A stretch of DNA of 64,000 bases from Bartonella sp. M0177. GTDB taxonomy: Bacteria; Pseudomonadota; Alphaproteobacteria; Rhizobiales; Rhizobiaceae. The notes beneath the pieces are model-generated. The model had not been told where the DNA came from and did no database searches. It was given only the letters and a program-made list of their open reading frames with translations. This document shows positions 1 to 9,498 of the stretch, in pieces (positions within the stretch are counted from its first letter, which is position 1; each line of letters starts with the position of its first letter). Location of the stretch: NCBI RefSeq assembly GCF_016102285.1, contig NZ_JACFOY010000001.1:1922001-1986000 (forward strand), given 5' to 3'. A program made the position numbers and the translations under genes.

Positions 1-1740
1 AACAAGCGGTTGTTTCAAAATGCCAAGCACAATGGTCGTGACAATTGTACCAATGATAAGGGCTGTAAAATAGCCGACATAATTGATAACGACACCCGGA
101 ATAAAGGCAAGGAATATGCCGCCATGGGGTGCGCGGAGGCCCGTGCCTAGCCCCAAAGCAACCGCACCGGCAACAGCAGAGCCTACAACAAGCGCGGGAA
201 TGACACGGAACGGATCGCGTGCGGCAAAAGGAATGGACCCTTCGCTAATGAAAGCAAGCCCCAGAATGAAGGTTGATACTTTCGAGGAGCGTTCATCGGT
301 TGTAAAGCGGTTGGGGAAAATCCATGCGGCAAGTGCCAAAGCCATGGGCGGAGTCATACCGGCAATCATGGTTGCGGCAATCGGCCCGTAAACGCCCGAT
401 GAAATGAGGGCAACCGAAGTTGCATAAGCCGCCTTGTTGACCGGGCCGCCCATGTCAACCGCCATCATGCCGCCAATAATAGCGCCAAGGAGATAGGCAT
501 TGGTGCCTTGCAGGCCTTTGAGCCATTCGGTGAGGAAATTAAGAAGCGCTGCGACCGGCGTTCCGATGGCAAACATCATCAACAGGCCGGTTATCAATGT
601 GGCAATGAGTGGCAAGACCAGAACCGGCATCAAGCCTTGCAAGCTTTTGGGCAATTTGATCCACTTGATGGCAAGGCGAACCGAATAACCGGCAATGAAA
701 CCGGCAAAAATGCCGCCAATGAAACCGGCGCCGATATTTTGCGACAGTAACCCGCCGATCATTCCCGGCGCAATGCCCGGCCGGTCGGCAATCGAATAGG
801 CAATAAAGCCCGCAAGTGCCGGCACCATTAGCGCAAAACCGCCCTTGGAGCCGATGACAAAAAGTGCATTGGCAAATGTGCCTTCCTGACTGGTGACACC
901 AACGCCGCCAATGGCGAAGGACAAAGCAATCAACAGGCCACCGGCAACAACAAAGGGTAGCATGAAGGACACACCGGTCATCAAATGCTTGTAGACACCG
1001 CCAGCAGTTTCACTGCTTTCAGCGCTTTCCCCTTCCTGAGCCGCTTTCTGCTTTTGCACTTCGGCGCTTTCAATGGCTTTTTTTATCAAAGCTTCGCCAT
1101 TATTGATAGCCGGTTTTGTCGGGCAGGAATAAACGCGTTTTCCGGCAAAACGGGTGCGGTCAACCTCGCGGTCGGCGGCAATAATAACAAGATCGGCCGC
1201 AGCAATTTCGGCTGCCGTTAAAGGTGTGCCGGCACCAACCGACCCTTGCGTTTCAACCCTGATTTCATGGCCCAAAGCTTTGGCCGCTTCTGTAAGCCCC
1301 TCGGCTGCCATAAATGTATGGGCAATACCTGTCGGGCAGGATGTCACCCCGACAATTTTGAGGCTACGATTGGCGCCATTCAAATCCTGACGAAGATCAT
1401 CGGAACCGGCTGTTTTTTCTGTTCCGTTTTTTGCCCGACCATTTTCGCTCGATCCCCCGAAAATAATGGCAGAAGGGTTTTTGAAGAGTTCTTCAAATGT
1501 CAGTCTTTGCAATTGCCCTTTGAAGCTTTTTACGTGATCGCTTTGCCAATCCTGATTGTTGCTCACAAGCAGCAATGTATCGGAACCGGCATCTTTGGGA
1601 ATGCGCGGCAAAGTTCCGGTCTCGACGATTTCAAGGCTTAAAGCTCTACCCCTTTCGCTTGCGGCTTTTTGAAGAACTTCGCGGGCAAGCAAACTATGCA
1701 CACCACCGCCCGCACCATCTATCAAGGCTATCAAAGTCAT
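1..1740 (-). CDS. fruA: PTS fructose transporter subunit IIB'BC (partial, C-terminus off the window)
   Basis: Inner-membrane permease that imports fructose and phosphorylates it to fructose-1-phosphate. The 580 visible codons show a degenerate IIB' domain at residues 1-110. A true IIB domain follows with phospho-cysteine Cys135 in VGVTSCPTGIAHT, then a long hydrophobic IIC domain from about residue 230 with many Gly-rich membrane segments. The start is the ATG ending at 1740. The reading frame is still open at base 1, so the C-terminus is missing. It is the third gene of the leftward fruB-fruK-fruA operon, 27 bp after fruK. Phosphate should flow from FruB (EI, HPr, EIIA) to Cys135. Family and orientation are certain; only the end is unseen. 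Confidence 0.95.
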   Translation of the reverse strand, partial: MTLIALIDGAGGGVHSLLAREVLQKAASERGRALSLEIVETGTLPRIPKDAGSDTLLLVSNNQDWQSDHVKSFKGQLQRLTFEELFKNPSAIIFGGSSENGRAKNGTEKTAGSDDLRQDLNGANRSLKIVGVTSCPTGIAHTFMAAEGLTEAAKALGHEIRVETQGSVGAGTPLTAAEIAAADLVIIAADREVDRTRFAGKRVYSCPTKPAINNGEALIKKAIESAEVQKQKAAQEGESAESSETAGGVYKHLMTGVSFMLPFVVAGGLLIALSFAIGGVGVTSQEGTFANALFVIGSKGGFALMVPALAGFIAYSIADRPGIAPGMIGGLLSQNIGAGFIGGIFAGFIAGYSVRLAIKWIKLPKSLQGLMPVLVLPLIATLITGLLMMFAIGTPVAALLNFLTEWLKGLQGTNAYLLGAIIGGMMAVDMGGPVNKAAYATSVALISSGVYGPIAATMIAGMTPPMALALAAWIFPNRFTTDERSSKVSTFILGLAFISEGSIPFAARDPFRVIPALVVGSAVAGAVALGLGTGLRAPHGGIFLAFIPGVVINYVGYFTALIIGTIVTTIVLGILKQPLV

Positions 1741-1767
1741 GTTGTTCTCCTCGTTCAAATGCGGCGA

Positions 1768-2700
1768 TCAAGCGACCTGCCGACATTCTACCTTTTGAGC
1801 CAAATTTTCGATTATCGTCTTTTCCGGCAAAGCCGGTCCGAATTTTTGAAGTTTGCCAACCGCAAAGGCTGTGCCAAGACGTGCAATATCTTCAAGTTTT
1901 GCATTGTCGGAAATGCTTTTTGCAATGCCTGCAACCATGGCATCACCCGCCCCGACTGTGCTTTTGACGCCCGAAAGCAAATATTGCGCGTGGATTGCCC
2001 CTTCACGGGAAACAAAAAGCCCGCCTTTTTCGCCCATAGAGACGGCAACAAGTGCCATTCCACGGTCAATCAACGAGCGGGCAATGTTTAAAACGTCTCC
2101 TTCATTTTCAAGCTTTTGACCGCAAAAGGCCGAAAGCTCGTCAATATTGGGTTTGATAGCAAGGGGAAGTTTTTCCGCTTTCAACAATTCCTGAAGCGCT
2201 TTTCCGCTGCAATCGACAATAATTTTTGCGCCTTTCCCTGCCCTTTCAACCTCGTTTCTATAAAAACGCGGATCCATTTTCGGGGGAAGGCTGCCGCTCA
2301 TGACAATAAGCGCGCCTTCGGCGATAAAATCATCGACGATATTTTGCAATTTCGAGATTTCTTCCACAGTCGGGCTTACCCCTTGCAAATTGATGTCGGT
2401 GGTTTCACTCTCGTCAACAATTTTGATATTGGTGCGCGTTTCCCCCTCATAGCGGATAAAGCGGTCTTCGATATGATGGCTTTGAAAAAGCTCTTCAAAA
2501 AGCCGGCTATTGGCATTTCCGAGAAAACCGGTGACCGCCGTTTTAACAGAAAAATCGGCTAGGCAGGCTGCCACATTAATCCCCTTGCCGCCTGCATTGA
2601 AGCGCGCCTCTTCGGCACGGTGGACATGCCCGCGTTCAAGCTTTTTCAAATGGATTGTTTCATCAATTGCCGGATTGACGGTGAGTGTTGCAATTTTCAT
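1768..2700 (-). CDS. fruK: 1-phosphofructokinase
   Basis: Phosphorylates fructose-1-phosphate to fructose-1,6-bisphosphate in the cytoplasm, feeding the PTS product into glycolysis. The protein is 310 aa, normal for the PfkB/ribokinase family. The N-terminal motif NAGGKGINVA lies near residue 36. The C-terminal PfkB signature TVGAGDAMVAG, near residue 248, carries the catalytic Asp. The start overlaps the fruB stop by 4 bp (ATGA), which indicates translational coupling. It sits between fruB and fruA, the usual fru operon order. Confidence 0.96.
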   Translation of the reverse strand: MKIATLTVNPAIDETIHLKKLERGHVHRAEEARFNAGGKGINVAACLADFSVKTAVTGFLGNANSRLFEELFQSHHIEDRFIRYEGETRTNIKIVDESETTDINLQGVSPTVEEISKLQNIVDDFIAEGALIVMSGSLPPKMDPRFYRNEVERAGKGAKIIVDCSGKALQELLKAEKLPLAIKPNIDELSAFCGQKLENEGDVLNIARSLIDRGMALVAVSMGEKGGLFVSREGAIHAQYLLSGVKSTVGAGDAMVAGIAKSISDNAKLEDIARLGTAFAVGKLQKFGPALPEKTIIENLAQKVECRQVA

Positions 2701-5198
2701 GACTTCGCCTCGTCAAGGGCACGAACCTCTTCGGCGGTTTCACATTGCAAAGCCTTGTTGGCAAGTTTGCGCATATCGGCAAGGCTTTTTGCCCTGAGCC
2801 TTGCCTTGACGGTTGCAATATCACGCGGGGTCATCGACAATTCATTGACACCAAGGCCGGAAAGCAACATCGCCCCGAACGGGTCACCGGCAATGCCGCC
2901 GCAAACCCCTACCCATTTGCCTGCTTTTTCTGCCCCTGCAACCGTTCTTTCCACCATGCGCAAAACTGCCGGATCAAGGCTGTCGGCTTCGGCTGCAAGA
3001 TCGGGATTTTGCCGGTCAACCGCCATGGTATATTGGGTCAAATCATTGGTGCCGATTGAAAAGAAATCGACATGGGGGGCAAAAATATCGGCCATAATGG
3101 CAGCCGCCGGTACTTCGATCATAATGCCGATTTTTAAAACCGGTGCGGCAAGATCTTTGCGGATTTCTTCGGCTAGAGCTTTTAATTCCCTGATCTCGGT
3201 GACCGACATAATCATCGGAAACATAATCCACGGATCCCCGCCTTCTTTGGCGGCGCGATAAATTGCGCGCAATTGCGGCACCAGCAGGTCTTTTCTGCGC
3301 AATAAAAGCCGCGCGCCCCTCACGCCCAAAAACGGATTATCTTCTTTCGGTAAATCAAGATGGGCAACCTGTTTATCGCCACCAATGTCGAGCGCCCTGA
3401 TAATGAGCGATTTGCCGCCCAATGCCGAAAGCATATCGCGATAGACTTTATATTGCGTCTCCTCGTCGGGCGTTTCTGTGCTTTCCAGAAACAAAAATTC
3501 CGTACGCATCAGCCCGACACCTTCACCCCCCTCATCCAATGCAAAGGCGACCTGATCGGGGCGATTGATATTGGCGGCAATGTCGATCACATGGCCGTCG
3601 GTGGTTTTTGCGGGCTTGGCGCGTTCGGCAACTTCTTTTTCACGCTCTTCGGCCAATTTGACGATTTGCTTTTGTGCGGCCTCGATGTCTTCTTTCGTGG
3701 GCGAAAGATATAAAATGCCGTTAAAGCCGTCGACAATCGCGCTCTCGCCGTTCTTTGCTTCAAAAACCTTGTTTCCCGCTGCAACCAGCGCAGGAATTCC
3801 CAAAGTGCGCGCAAGAATGGCCGTATGCGAGGTTGGCCCGCCCGATGCGGTGATAAGACCGTGGACTTTTTCAGGGTCCAAATTGGCCGTATCGGAGGGT
3901 GTTAAATCTTCCGCAACAATAATTGCCCCTTCACCGATATTCTCGAACGAGCCTTTGGCATAAAGCGGGTCGATCTCGGCAAGGACACGCCCGCCGACAT
4001 CGCGCAAATCCACCGCGCGGGCGGCAAGCAAAGGATTATCCATATGTTGAAGGGCATTGGCCGCCTCTTCGACCGCCTTGTTCCAGCTCCATGCCACGCC
4101 ATGGCCTTCCGCCATCAAGTGGCAGGCAGAAGAGATAAGATTATCATCATCAAGAAGAGTGGCCTGTGCCTTGAAAATGGCAGCATCCGACGCGCCGATA
4201 CGACGGGTCACATCATCAACAATCGCTTTCATCTTGTCTTTGGTGCGCCCCAAGGCGTTTTCAAGCCGTGCCGCATCTTCAGAAAGTTTCTCCGGCTTAT
4301 CTTCGACTTCGCCTGCCCCGTTTTCCAGAATGAAAATTGTACCAACCGAAAGACCGGGGCTTGCCGACAGGCCGTCAATTCCCGCTTTTCCTGAAGGTGG
4401 CCGGAAGCCATAAATTTTCTTCGGTTTCACTTCCGCTTTTTCGGCCGCTTCCTTCTCGCTCAAGGTGATTTTTCTTGCCATTAAAACCGCATCATCCAGA
4501 AGCTGTTCACCATTTTCCGCGTCGGTTGAAAAAACGAGCCTGTCACCATTTTTGCCGCCAAGTTGCAAGAGGCCGGCAAGGCTTGTCATATCGGCCTGAC
4601 TATTGCCATTGCGGACGAGAATTTTCTGCCCGCTTTTTTTGGCAAATTCCACCCAGATCGACGCCGGACGCGCATGAAGACCGGACGGATAATCAAGCAC
4701 CCATTCTTTGGTCACCCGAAGGTCGGCGGCCTCACTTTGCGGTGCTTCGTCATTTTCGACAAGGGCTGCCATAATGACCGATTTGTCGGCGGTTGTTTCA
4801 AGTTTTTGCAGCGCATCGGGATGGCTAAGTAGTCGGGTCAACCTTTTTAAAATTTCGATATGACCGTCGGAATTGGCGGCGATTGCAAAAATCAGTTTGG
4901 CCTTTTCGCCATTTTGCCAGTCCACCCCGTTTGGAACCTGAATAACCGAGATCGCATCACGGTTGACAAGGTTGCGGTCTTCCACCATGCCATGGGGAAT
5001 GACAACGCCCGAACCGAGCCACGTATTGGCAACCTTTTCACGCGCCAACATGCTTTTTCCGTAAGCCGGTTCAATTGCGCCTTCATCAACAAGGAGTTGA
5101 GCGGCGGCAAGAATGGCCGACTCCTTGTCGGAAAAATCCGCATTCAACAAAATTGCATTTTCGGAAAGAATTGCTGTCTTTTCAGATGCTGCTGCCAC
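2697..5198 (-). CDS. fruB: Fused PTS EIIA(Fru)-HPr-EI phosphoryl transfer protein
   Basis: Carries the complete soluble phosphorelay for fructose uptake in one 833-aa chain. The EIIA domain (about residues 1-150) has phospho-His69 in GVVIPHGM. The HPr domain (about 165-255) has His175 in PSGLHARPAS. Enzyme I follows from about residue 270, with active His458 in GGPTSHTA and a C-terminal PEP-binding TIM-barrel that includes the VGVCGG segment. The EIIA-HPr-EI order is known from other proteobacterial fructose systems. It is the first gene of the operon; two LacI-type palindromes lie 34-112 bp upstream. All active-site histidines are present, so it should be functional. Confidence 0.96.
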   Translation of the reverse strand: MAAASEKTAILSENAILLNADFSDKESAILAAAQLLVDEGAIEPAYGKSMLAREKVANTWLGSGVVIPHGMVEDRNLVNRDAISVIQVPNGVDWQNGEKAKLIFAIAANSDGHIEILKRLTRLLSHPDALQKLETTADKSVIMAALVENDEAPQSEAADLRVTKEWVLDYPSGLHARPASIWVEFAKKSGQKILVRNGNSQADMTSLAGLLQLGGKNGDRLVFSTDAENGEQLLDDAVLMARKITLSEKEAAEKAEVKPKKIYGFRPPSGKAGIDGLSASPGLSVGTIFILENGAGEVEDKPEKLSEDAARLENALGRTKDKMKAIVDDVTRRIGASDAAIFKAQATLLDDDNLISSACHLMAEGHGVAWSWNKAVEEAANALQHMDNPLLAARAVDLRDVGGRVLAEIDPLYAKGSFENIGEGAIIVAEDLTPSDTANLDPEKVHGLITASGGPTSHTAILARTLGIPALVAAGNKVFEAKNGESAIVDGFNGILYLSPTKEDIEAAQKQIVKLAEEREKEVAERAKPAKTTDGHVIDIAANINRPDQVAFALDEGGEGVGLMRTEFLFLESTETPDEETQYKVYRDMLSALGGKSLIIRALDIGGDKQVAHLDLPKEDNPFLGVRGARLLLRRKDLLVPQLRAIYRAAKEGGDPWIMFPMIMSVTEIRELKALAEEIRKDLAAPVLKIGIMIEVPAAAIMADIFAPHVDFFSIGTNDLTQYTMAVDRQNPDLAAEADSLDPAVLRMVERTVAGAEKAGKWVGVCGGIAGDPFGAMLLSGLGVNELSMTPRDIATVKARLRAKSLADMRKLANKALQCETAEEVRALDEAKS

Positions 5199-5231
5199 GG
5201 GTTTCCTCCCTTGGGCTTTTCAAAATGAATT

Positions 5232-5243
5232 GAAAACGTTTTC
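5232..5243. promoter_or_regulatory. Candidate fru operator 1 (LacI/Cra-type palindrome)
   Basis: GAAAACGTTTTC is a perfect 12-bp palindrome with a central CG, the hallmark of LacI-family operators. It lies 33 bp upstream of the fruB start, where a bound repressor would block fruB transcription. A second near-identical copy lies 67 bp away, centre to centre. The binding protein is probably the divergent LacI-type regulator. Confidence 0.75.
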
Positions 5244-5298
5244 TTGAAAAATATCAAGCAACTGTTTAATTCTGTCATATAATTCTACAGCAAATTCT

Positions 5299-5310
5299 GG
5301 AAACGTTTTC
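5299..5310. promoter_or_regulatory. Candidate fru operator 2 (LacI/Cra-type palindrome)
   Basis: GGAAACGTTTTC differs from operator 1 at one base and has the same CG centre. It lies 55 bp upstream of the regulator start and just downstream of a TATAAT at 5278-5283. It is therefore well placed for autorepression, and together with operator 1 for looping or joint control of both divergent units. Confidence 0.75.
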
Positions 5311-5365
5311 AAGGAAAAAACGTCTCGTTCATGTGCGAGTGCACCAAGAAAGAAAGAAAAATCGA

Positions 5366-6382
5366 ATGGCTGCCACAATCAAGGATGTTGCAAAACTTGC
5401 CGGTGTTTCGGTTGCCACTGTTTCGCGTGCGATTTCCGGCAAAGTTGTGAGCCATGAATTGAAAAGCAAAGTGGAGGAGGCAATCCTTGCTACCGGTTAC
5501 CGGCCGAACCTTGCTGCCCGCCGTTTGCGCGGGCATAGCAATGATATGATAGGCCTTATCATTGCCGACATCAGAAACCCGTTTTTTACCCGCTTTGCCC
5601 GCGCAATCGACGACATTGCAAAAACCCGCAACCAGCATGTGATCTTATGCAATACGGATGAAAATCCCGAGCAGGAAAAGGCCTATCTCGACCTGATGGA
5701 AGAAGAAAATGTTGCCGGTATTATTCTTGCTCCGACACTTTTAACAAGCCGCAAACACATAACAAGCGGCAAAACGAGACCGGTAAAACTGCAACGCCCG
5801 CTTGTTCTTGTCGATCGCAAGCCCGATGAAATGATTTATGATTCAGTGCTTATTGATAATATTGCTGCCGCCAAAAAGCTTGTGCACCACCTTTACGAAA
5901 ATGGCAGAAAGCACATTCTTTGCCTTTACGGTGCTGATAGCCGAACCGGCTTTGAGCGGCAAAAAGGCTTTGATGAAGCAATCAAGGCACTTCACCTTTC
6001 CGGTGAAAGTGTAGCCATAAAACACGGAAAAGATAATCTGGCGAAATCTTTAAAAAATGCGCTTGCAAATAATCCGGAGATTGATGCGCTTATTGTCACC
6101 AACGGGGTTCTCGCTTTGAAAGCGGCGGCATTTTTGAACAAAGCCGGTATTGTTGTGCCCGATCAACTGGCTTTGGCAGCCTTTGACGACGAAGCGTGGA
6201 TGGAACTCGTCTTTAACGGCATTACAACCATTGCCCAGCCGGTTGGCGACATTGCCCGCGAAGCCTATCAGTGTTTGATGGAAAGGCTTGAAAACCCGCT
6301 AAAACCGGTGCGGCAAACCGTTTTGAAAAGCAAATTGATTGTTCGCGGTTCAACTTTGAAAGCCCGCACGACCACTCAATGA
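5366..6382 (+). CDS. LacI-family transcriptional regulator of the fru operon
   Basis: DNA-binding repressor or activator expected to respond to a fructose phosphate. The protein is 338 aa. The N-terminal LacI helix-turn-helix (IKDVAKLAGVSVATVSRAIS) lies at residues 4-23, followed by a hinge (RPNLAARRLRG) and a type-1 periplasmic-binding-protein-like effector domain. The ATG at 5366 is chosen because the HTH begins 3 residues in and an AGAAAGAAA purine tract precedes it; an upstream TTG/GTG would add 11 unconserved residues. It is divergent from fruBKA with two shared palindromes between. A FruR/Cra-like role is inferred from position and operators. Confidence 0.9.
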   Translation: MAATIKDVAKLAGVSVATVSRAISGKVVSHELKSKVEEAILATGYRPNLAARRLRGHSNDMIGLIIADIRNPFFTRFARAIDDIAKTRNQHVILCNTDENPEQEKAYLDLMEEENVAGIILAPTLLTSRKHITSGKTRPVKLQRPLVLVDRKPDEMIYDSVLIDNIAAAKKLVHHLYENGRKHILCLYGADSRTGFERQKGFDEAIKALHLSGESVAIKHGKDNLAKSLKNALANNPEIDALIVTNGVLALKAAAFLNKAGIVVPDQLALAAFDDEAWMELVFNGITTIAQPVGDIAREAYQCLMERLENPLKPVRQTVLKSKLIVRGSTLKARTTTQ

Positions 6383-6678
6383 AATAAGGCACGGGGAAAT
6401 AAGGCACGCGTTTTCTTGTTTTGGCACATTTGGAGCTTCCGGAATTGGGTTCACGCCCCTGAAGCTTCATGTCGACCCACGCTTTCAATGAAATACGCAT
6501 GAGTGTTGAACCGGCCGATTTTGCTGCGCGGGTTCAAACGGCGAATAAAGCCGCTGCTTGCAAGAATGGTTCAGGCAAAGCAGGCGGCTTGTTATTTGAC
6601 CGGCGATGACAATCATCGGAATGCGACGAAAACAACTGCACCAGATGATTACTGCGACAGATGATGACTGCGACAGGA

Positions 6679-7545
6679 TTATTGAGGGAGCCGTTTAATA
6701 AGGCTTGATGTATCAAGTCGGCCGCCATTTTCTGCCTGAATATCGGCATAAAACTGGTCGATCAGAGCGGTGACGGGCAAAACCGCGCCGTTACCGCGCG
6801 CTTCATCAAGGCAGATGCCGAGATCTTTTCTCATCCAGTCGACAGCAAAGCCGAAATCGAATTTGCCTTCAACCATAGTGGTGCCGCGGTTCGACATTTG
6901 CCATGAACCGGCCGCCCCCTTGGAAATGACATCAAGAACCTCGTTCATATCAAGACCGGCTTTTTTACCGAAAGCAAGCCCTTCGGCAAGACCCTGAACA
7001 GCACCGGCAAGGCAAATCTGGTTGACCATTTTGCACAATTGCCCGCTACCGCTTTTTCCAAGCCGCTTTACCGAAATGCCATAGGCTTTCATCACATCGG
7101 CAGTTTTTTCAAATATATCCTTCTTGCCACCGCACATAATGGTGAGTTTGCCGTTTTCGGCACCCGCCTGACCACCTGAAACAGGCGCGTCGATGAAACC
7201 GATACCGCATTTTTCGGCTTCCCCTTCAAGCTCGCGGGCAACCTTGGCAGAATCTGTCGTATGGTCGACAAAAACACTTCCCCTTACCATTGTTTTGAAT
7301 GCGCCATTCTTGCCGGTTGTGACTTCTCTTATATCATTGTCATTGCCGACACAGGCAAAAACAATATCCTGCCCCTTTGCCGCTTCGGCCGGTGTATCGG
7401 CTTTTTTACCGTGAAACTCCTCTACCCATTTTTCAGCCTTTTTGGCCGTGCGGTTATAAACCGTCACATCATGACCGGCTTTTTTCAAATGCCCTGCCAT
7501 AGGATAACCCATTACACCCAAACCGATAAAAGCCACTTTTGCCAT
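6679..7545 (-). CDS. NAD(P)-dependent beta-hydroxyacid dehydrogenase (GarR/3-HIBDH family)
   Basis: Cytoplasmic oxidoreductase of the 3-hydroxyisobutyrate dehydrogenase/tartronate semialdehyde reductase family, 288 aa. The Rossmann motif GLGVMGYPMAGHL is at residues 7-19. The substrate-binding signature DAPVSGGQAGAENG lies near residue 117, and the catalytic Lys is in GSGQLCKMVNQ near residue 170. The ATG at 7545 is chosen because the dinucleotide fold starts there and GAAAG lies 8 bp upstream. The frame stays open far upstream, but that part is antisense to the alcohol dehydrogenase. The exact substrate (tartronate semialdehyde, hydroxyisobutyrate, succinic semialdehyde) cannot be told from sequence. 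It is divergent from adh. Confidence 0.9.
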   Translation of the reverse strand: MAKVAFIGLGVMGYPMAGHLKKAGHDVTVYNRTAKKAEKWVEEFHGKKADTPAEAAKGQDIVFACVGNDNDIREVTTGKNGAFKTMVRGSVFVDHTTDSAKVARELEGEAEKCGIGFIDAPVSGGQAGAENGKLTIMCGGKKDIFEKTADVMKAYGISVKRLGKSGSGQLCKMVNQICLAGAVQGLAEGLAFGKKAGLDMNEVLDVISKGAAGSWQMSNRGTTMVEGKFDFGFAVDWMRKDLGICLDEARGNGAVLPVTALIDQFYADIQAENGGRLDTSSLIKRLPQ

Positions 7546-7755
7546 TTTGCTACTTTCTTTTTTGCCGTTCGATGATTTTGCCGTTCGATTATTTTTCATT
7601 TGTCGGGTTTTATGAAAAATATTCATAAGCCCAATGATCTTGATAGAGTTTATCAAATTCGTCCTGAAGAATATAGTTGTTATCAACCGGAAAATGATAA
7701 AGCAAAATGAAGCAAAACCGATAGCAAAACAACTATTCAAAAGGAAATTCCCTAT

Positions 7756-8805
7756 ATGTTTACATGTGATGCATTTGCCGTTGACGGGGCTGACCAGACC
7801 TTCCACCCTTTCACATTCGAGCGGCGTGACCCACTTGACCATGATGTGGATATTGAAATTCTCTATTGTGGCGTTTGCCATTCCGACCTTCATACCGCGC
7901 GCAGTGACTGGGAGGGCACAATTTATCCTTGTGTGCCCGGTCATGAAATTGTCGGCAAGGTGCGCCGCGTGGGCAAAAAAGTAACCCGTTTCAAAGAAGG
8001 CGACACGGTGGGCGTGGGCTGCATGGTCAATTCCTGCGGGACGTGCGATTGCTGCCGTGCCGGACTTGAACAATATTGCGAAAAGGGCAACACCCTTACC
8101 TATAACAGCCCCGACCCTGAAACCGGAAAAGACCGTTATACGTTCGGCGGCTATTCCAAACGCATTGTGGTGAACGACAATTTTGTTTTGTCGGTGCCGG
8201 AAAATCTTGATCTTGCAGGAGCAGCACCGCTCCTTTGCGCGGGCATTACCACCTATTCGCCCTTGCGCCACTGGAAAGCCGGAAAAGGTATGAAAGTGGG
8301 TGTTGCGGGTCTTGGAGGTTTGGGCCATATGGCGGTGAAACTTGCCCACGCTATGGGGGCCGATGTGACAATGCTCACCACCTCGCCTTCCAAAGAAGCC
8401 GATGCGCGTCGTCTTGGTGCCCATCATGTGGTTTTGACACGCGACAGCGAAAACCTTGCAAAAGCTGCAAAAACGCTTGATTTGATTATCGACACCATTG
8501 CCGCCAAGCACAATATCGACGCTTATCTCAACCTTCTTAAAGTCAATGGCACATTGGTGCAGGTTGGTGCACCGGCCGAACCTTTGCCGGTTGGTGTGTT
8601 CAACCTTATTACAGCACGTCGGTCACTTGCCGGTTCGTGCATTGGCGGCATTGCCGAAACACAGGAAATGCTGGATTTTTGTGGCAAACACAACATTACC
8701 GCCGATATCGAGCTTATCAAAGCACAGGAAATCGACAAGGCTTATGAACGCATGCTCAAAAGCGATGTGAAATACCGCTTTGTCATCGACATGGCTTCAT
8801 TCTGA
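7756..8805 (+). CDS. Zinc-dependent NAD(P) alcohol dehydrogenase (CAD/YahK type)
   Basis: Reduces aldehydes to alcohols (or the reverse) in the cytoplasm. The protein is 349 aa. Catalytic zinc ligands lie in CGVCHSDLH and PGHEIVG. Four structural zinc cysteines follow in NSCGTCDCCRAGLEQYC. The cofactor motif GVAGLGGLGHMAVKLA starts near residue 178. The pattern fits the cinnamyl-alcohol-dehydrogenase-like group that includes E. coli YahK and usually prefers NADPH. An AAGGAAA Shine-Dalgarno precedes the ATG. The gene is monocistronic and divergent from the beta-hydroxyacid dehydrogenase, so a shared role in aldehyde detoxification is possible but unproven. Confidence 0.93.
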   Translation: MFTCDAFAVDGADQTFHPFTFERRDPLDHDVDIEILYCGVCHSDLHTARSDWEGTIYPCVPGHEIVGKVRRVGKKVTRFKEGDTVGVGCMVNSCGTCDCCRAGLEQYCEKGNTLTYNSPDPETGKDRYTFGGYSKRIVVNDNFVLSVPENLDLAGAAPLLCAGITTYSPLRHWKAGKGMKVGVAGLGGLGHMAVKLAHAMGADVTMLTTSPSKEADARRLGAHHVVLTRDSENLAKAAKTLDLIIDTIAAKHNIDAYLNLLKVNGTLVQVGAPAEPLPVGVFNLITARRSLAGSCIGGIAETQEMLDFCGKHNITADIELIKAQEIDKAYERMLKSDVKYRFVIDMASF

Positions 8806-8857
8806 AAGCCGTATTGTTCTGGAAAATTCATTCCGGAAAAAGGTTTTAAGTCGAGAA

Positions 8858-8882
8858 AGCGGGGCTTGATATTAGCCCCGCT
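8858..8882. terminator. Hairpin downstream of the alcohol dehydrogenase gene
   Basis: A perfect 9-bp inverted repeat (AGCGGGGCT, 7-nt loop, AGCCCCGCT) begins 53 bp after the stop codon. It has no following T-run, so it may be an RNA 3' stabiliser or a weak terminator. The tandem repeat GCTCACAACAAGC (8880-8892 and 8896-8908) follows immediately. Confidence 0.5.
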
Positions 8883-9099
8883 CACAACAAGCAACGCTCA
8901 CAACAAGCCTTGTCGGCGCTGCTTTGGTCGAGCGAACAAGCGAAAGCCCCAACCGGCAAAGCCCATAAGCTTTCAAACAATCATGTTCATGTGCTTTCAA
9001 AAAATGCTTGGAAAAGTGTTTTTACGCACAGCGCTCGAATATTCAAATCCGGAGCAAAACCGGAATTCATAACCAACTACATTTCAGGGAAGAAAAACA

Positions 9100-9498
9100 A
9101 TGGAAATCAAAAGAAGTGGCAGCCGCCCTTCCGGCAAAGTTCCGGAAGAATTTTTTACCGGTCGGGTGAGACTTGATCCGGCAATCGACCCGCATGAGGG
9201 TTCAAACCTTCTTGCCGGTCATGTCACCTTCGAGCCCGGAGCACGCACGCATTGGCACACGCACCCGAAGGGGCAGGCGTTGATTATCACTTTCGGGCGC
9301 GGGTTTATCGGCCGCGAAAATGGGGAAGTCAAGGAAGTTTTCGCAGGTGATATTGTCTGGTTTGAACCGGGTGAAAAACATTGGCATGGAGCAGCGCCCG
9401 ACACGGCCATGTCACATTATGCCATACAGGAAACGGTGAATGGCAAAAGTGCCGACTGGATGGAAGAAGTGACGGACAAGCAATATAAGGGAAAATAA
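9100..9498 (+). CDS. Cupin-domain protein
   Basis: Small single-domain cupin of 132 aa. Cupin motif 1 is visible as THWHTHPKGQALIITFGRG (residues 46-64): two His plus Glu/Gln-type metal-ligand positions. Motif 2 is GEKHWHGA near residue 92. The family includes hydroxynitrile-lyase-like and carboxymuconolactone-decarboxylase-associated cupins; no specific reaction can be assigned. AGGGAAG lies 9 bp before the ATG. The gene stands alone between adh and the siderophore cluster, with no sign of co-transcription with either. Confidence 0.85.
   Translation: MEIKRSGSRPSGKVPEEFFTGRVRLDPAIDPHEGSNLLAGHVTFEPGARTHWHTHPKGQALIITFGRGFIGRENGEVKEVFAGDIVWFEPGEKHWHGAAPDTAMSHYAIQETVNGKSADWMEEVTDKQYKGK

Noticed and set aside
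7546..8511. Long minus-strand open frame continuous with the beta-hydroxyacid dehydrogenase
   Set aside because: It is antisense to the well-supported alcohol dehydrogenase, and the dehydrogenase fold begins at 7545.
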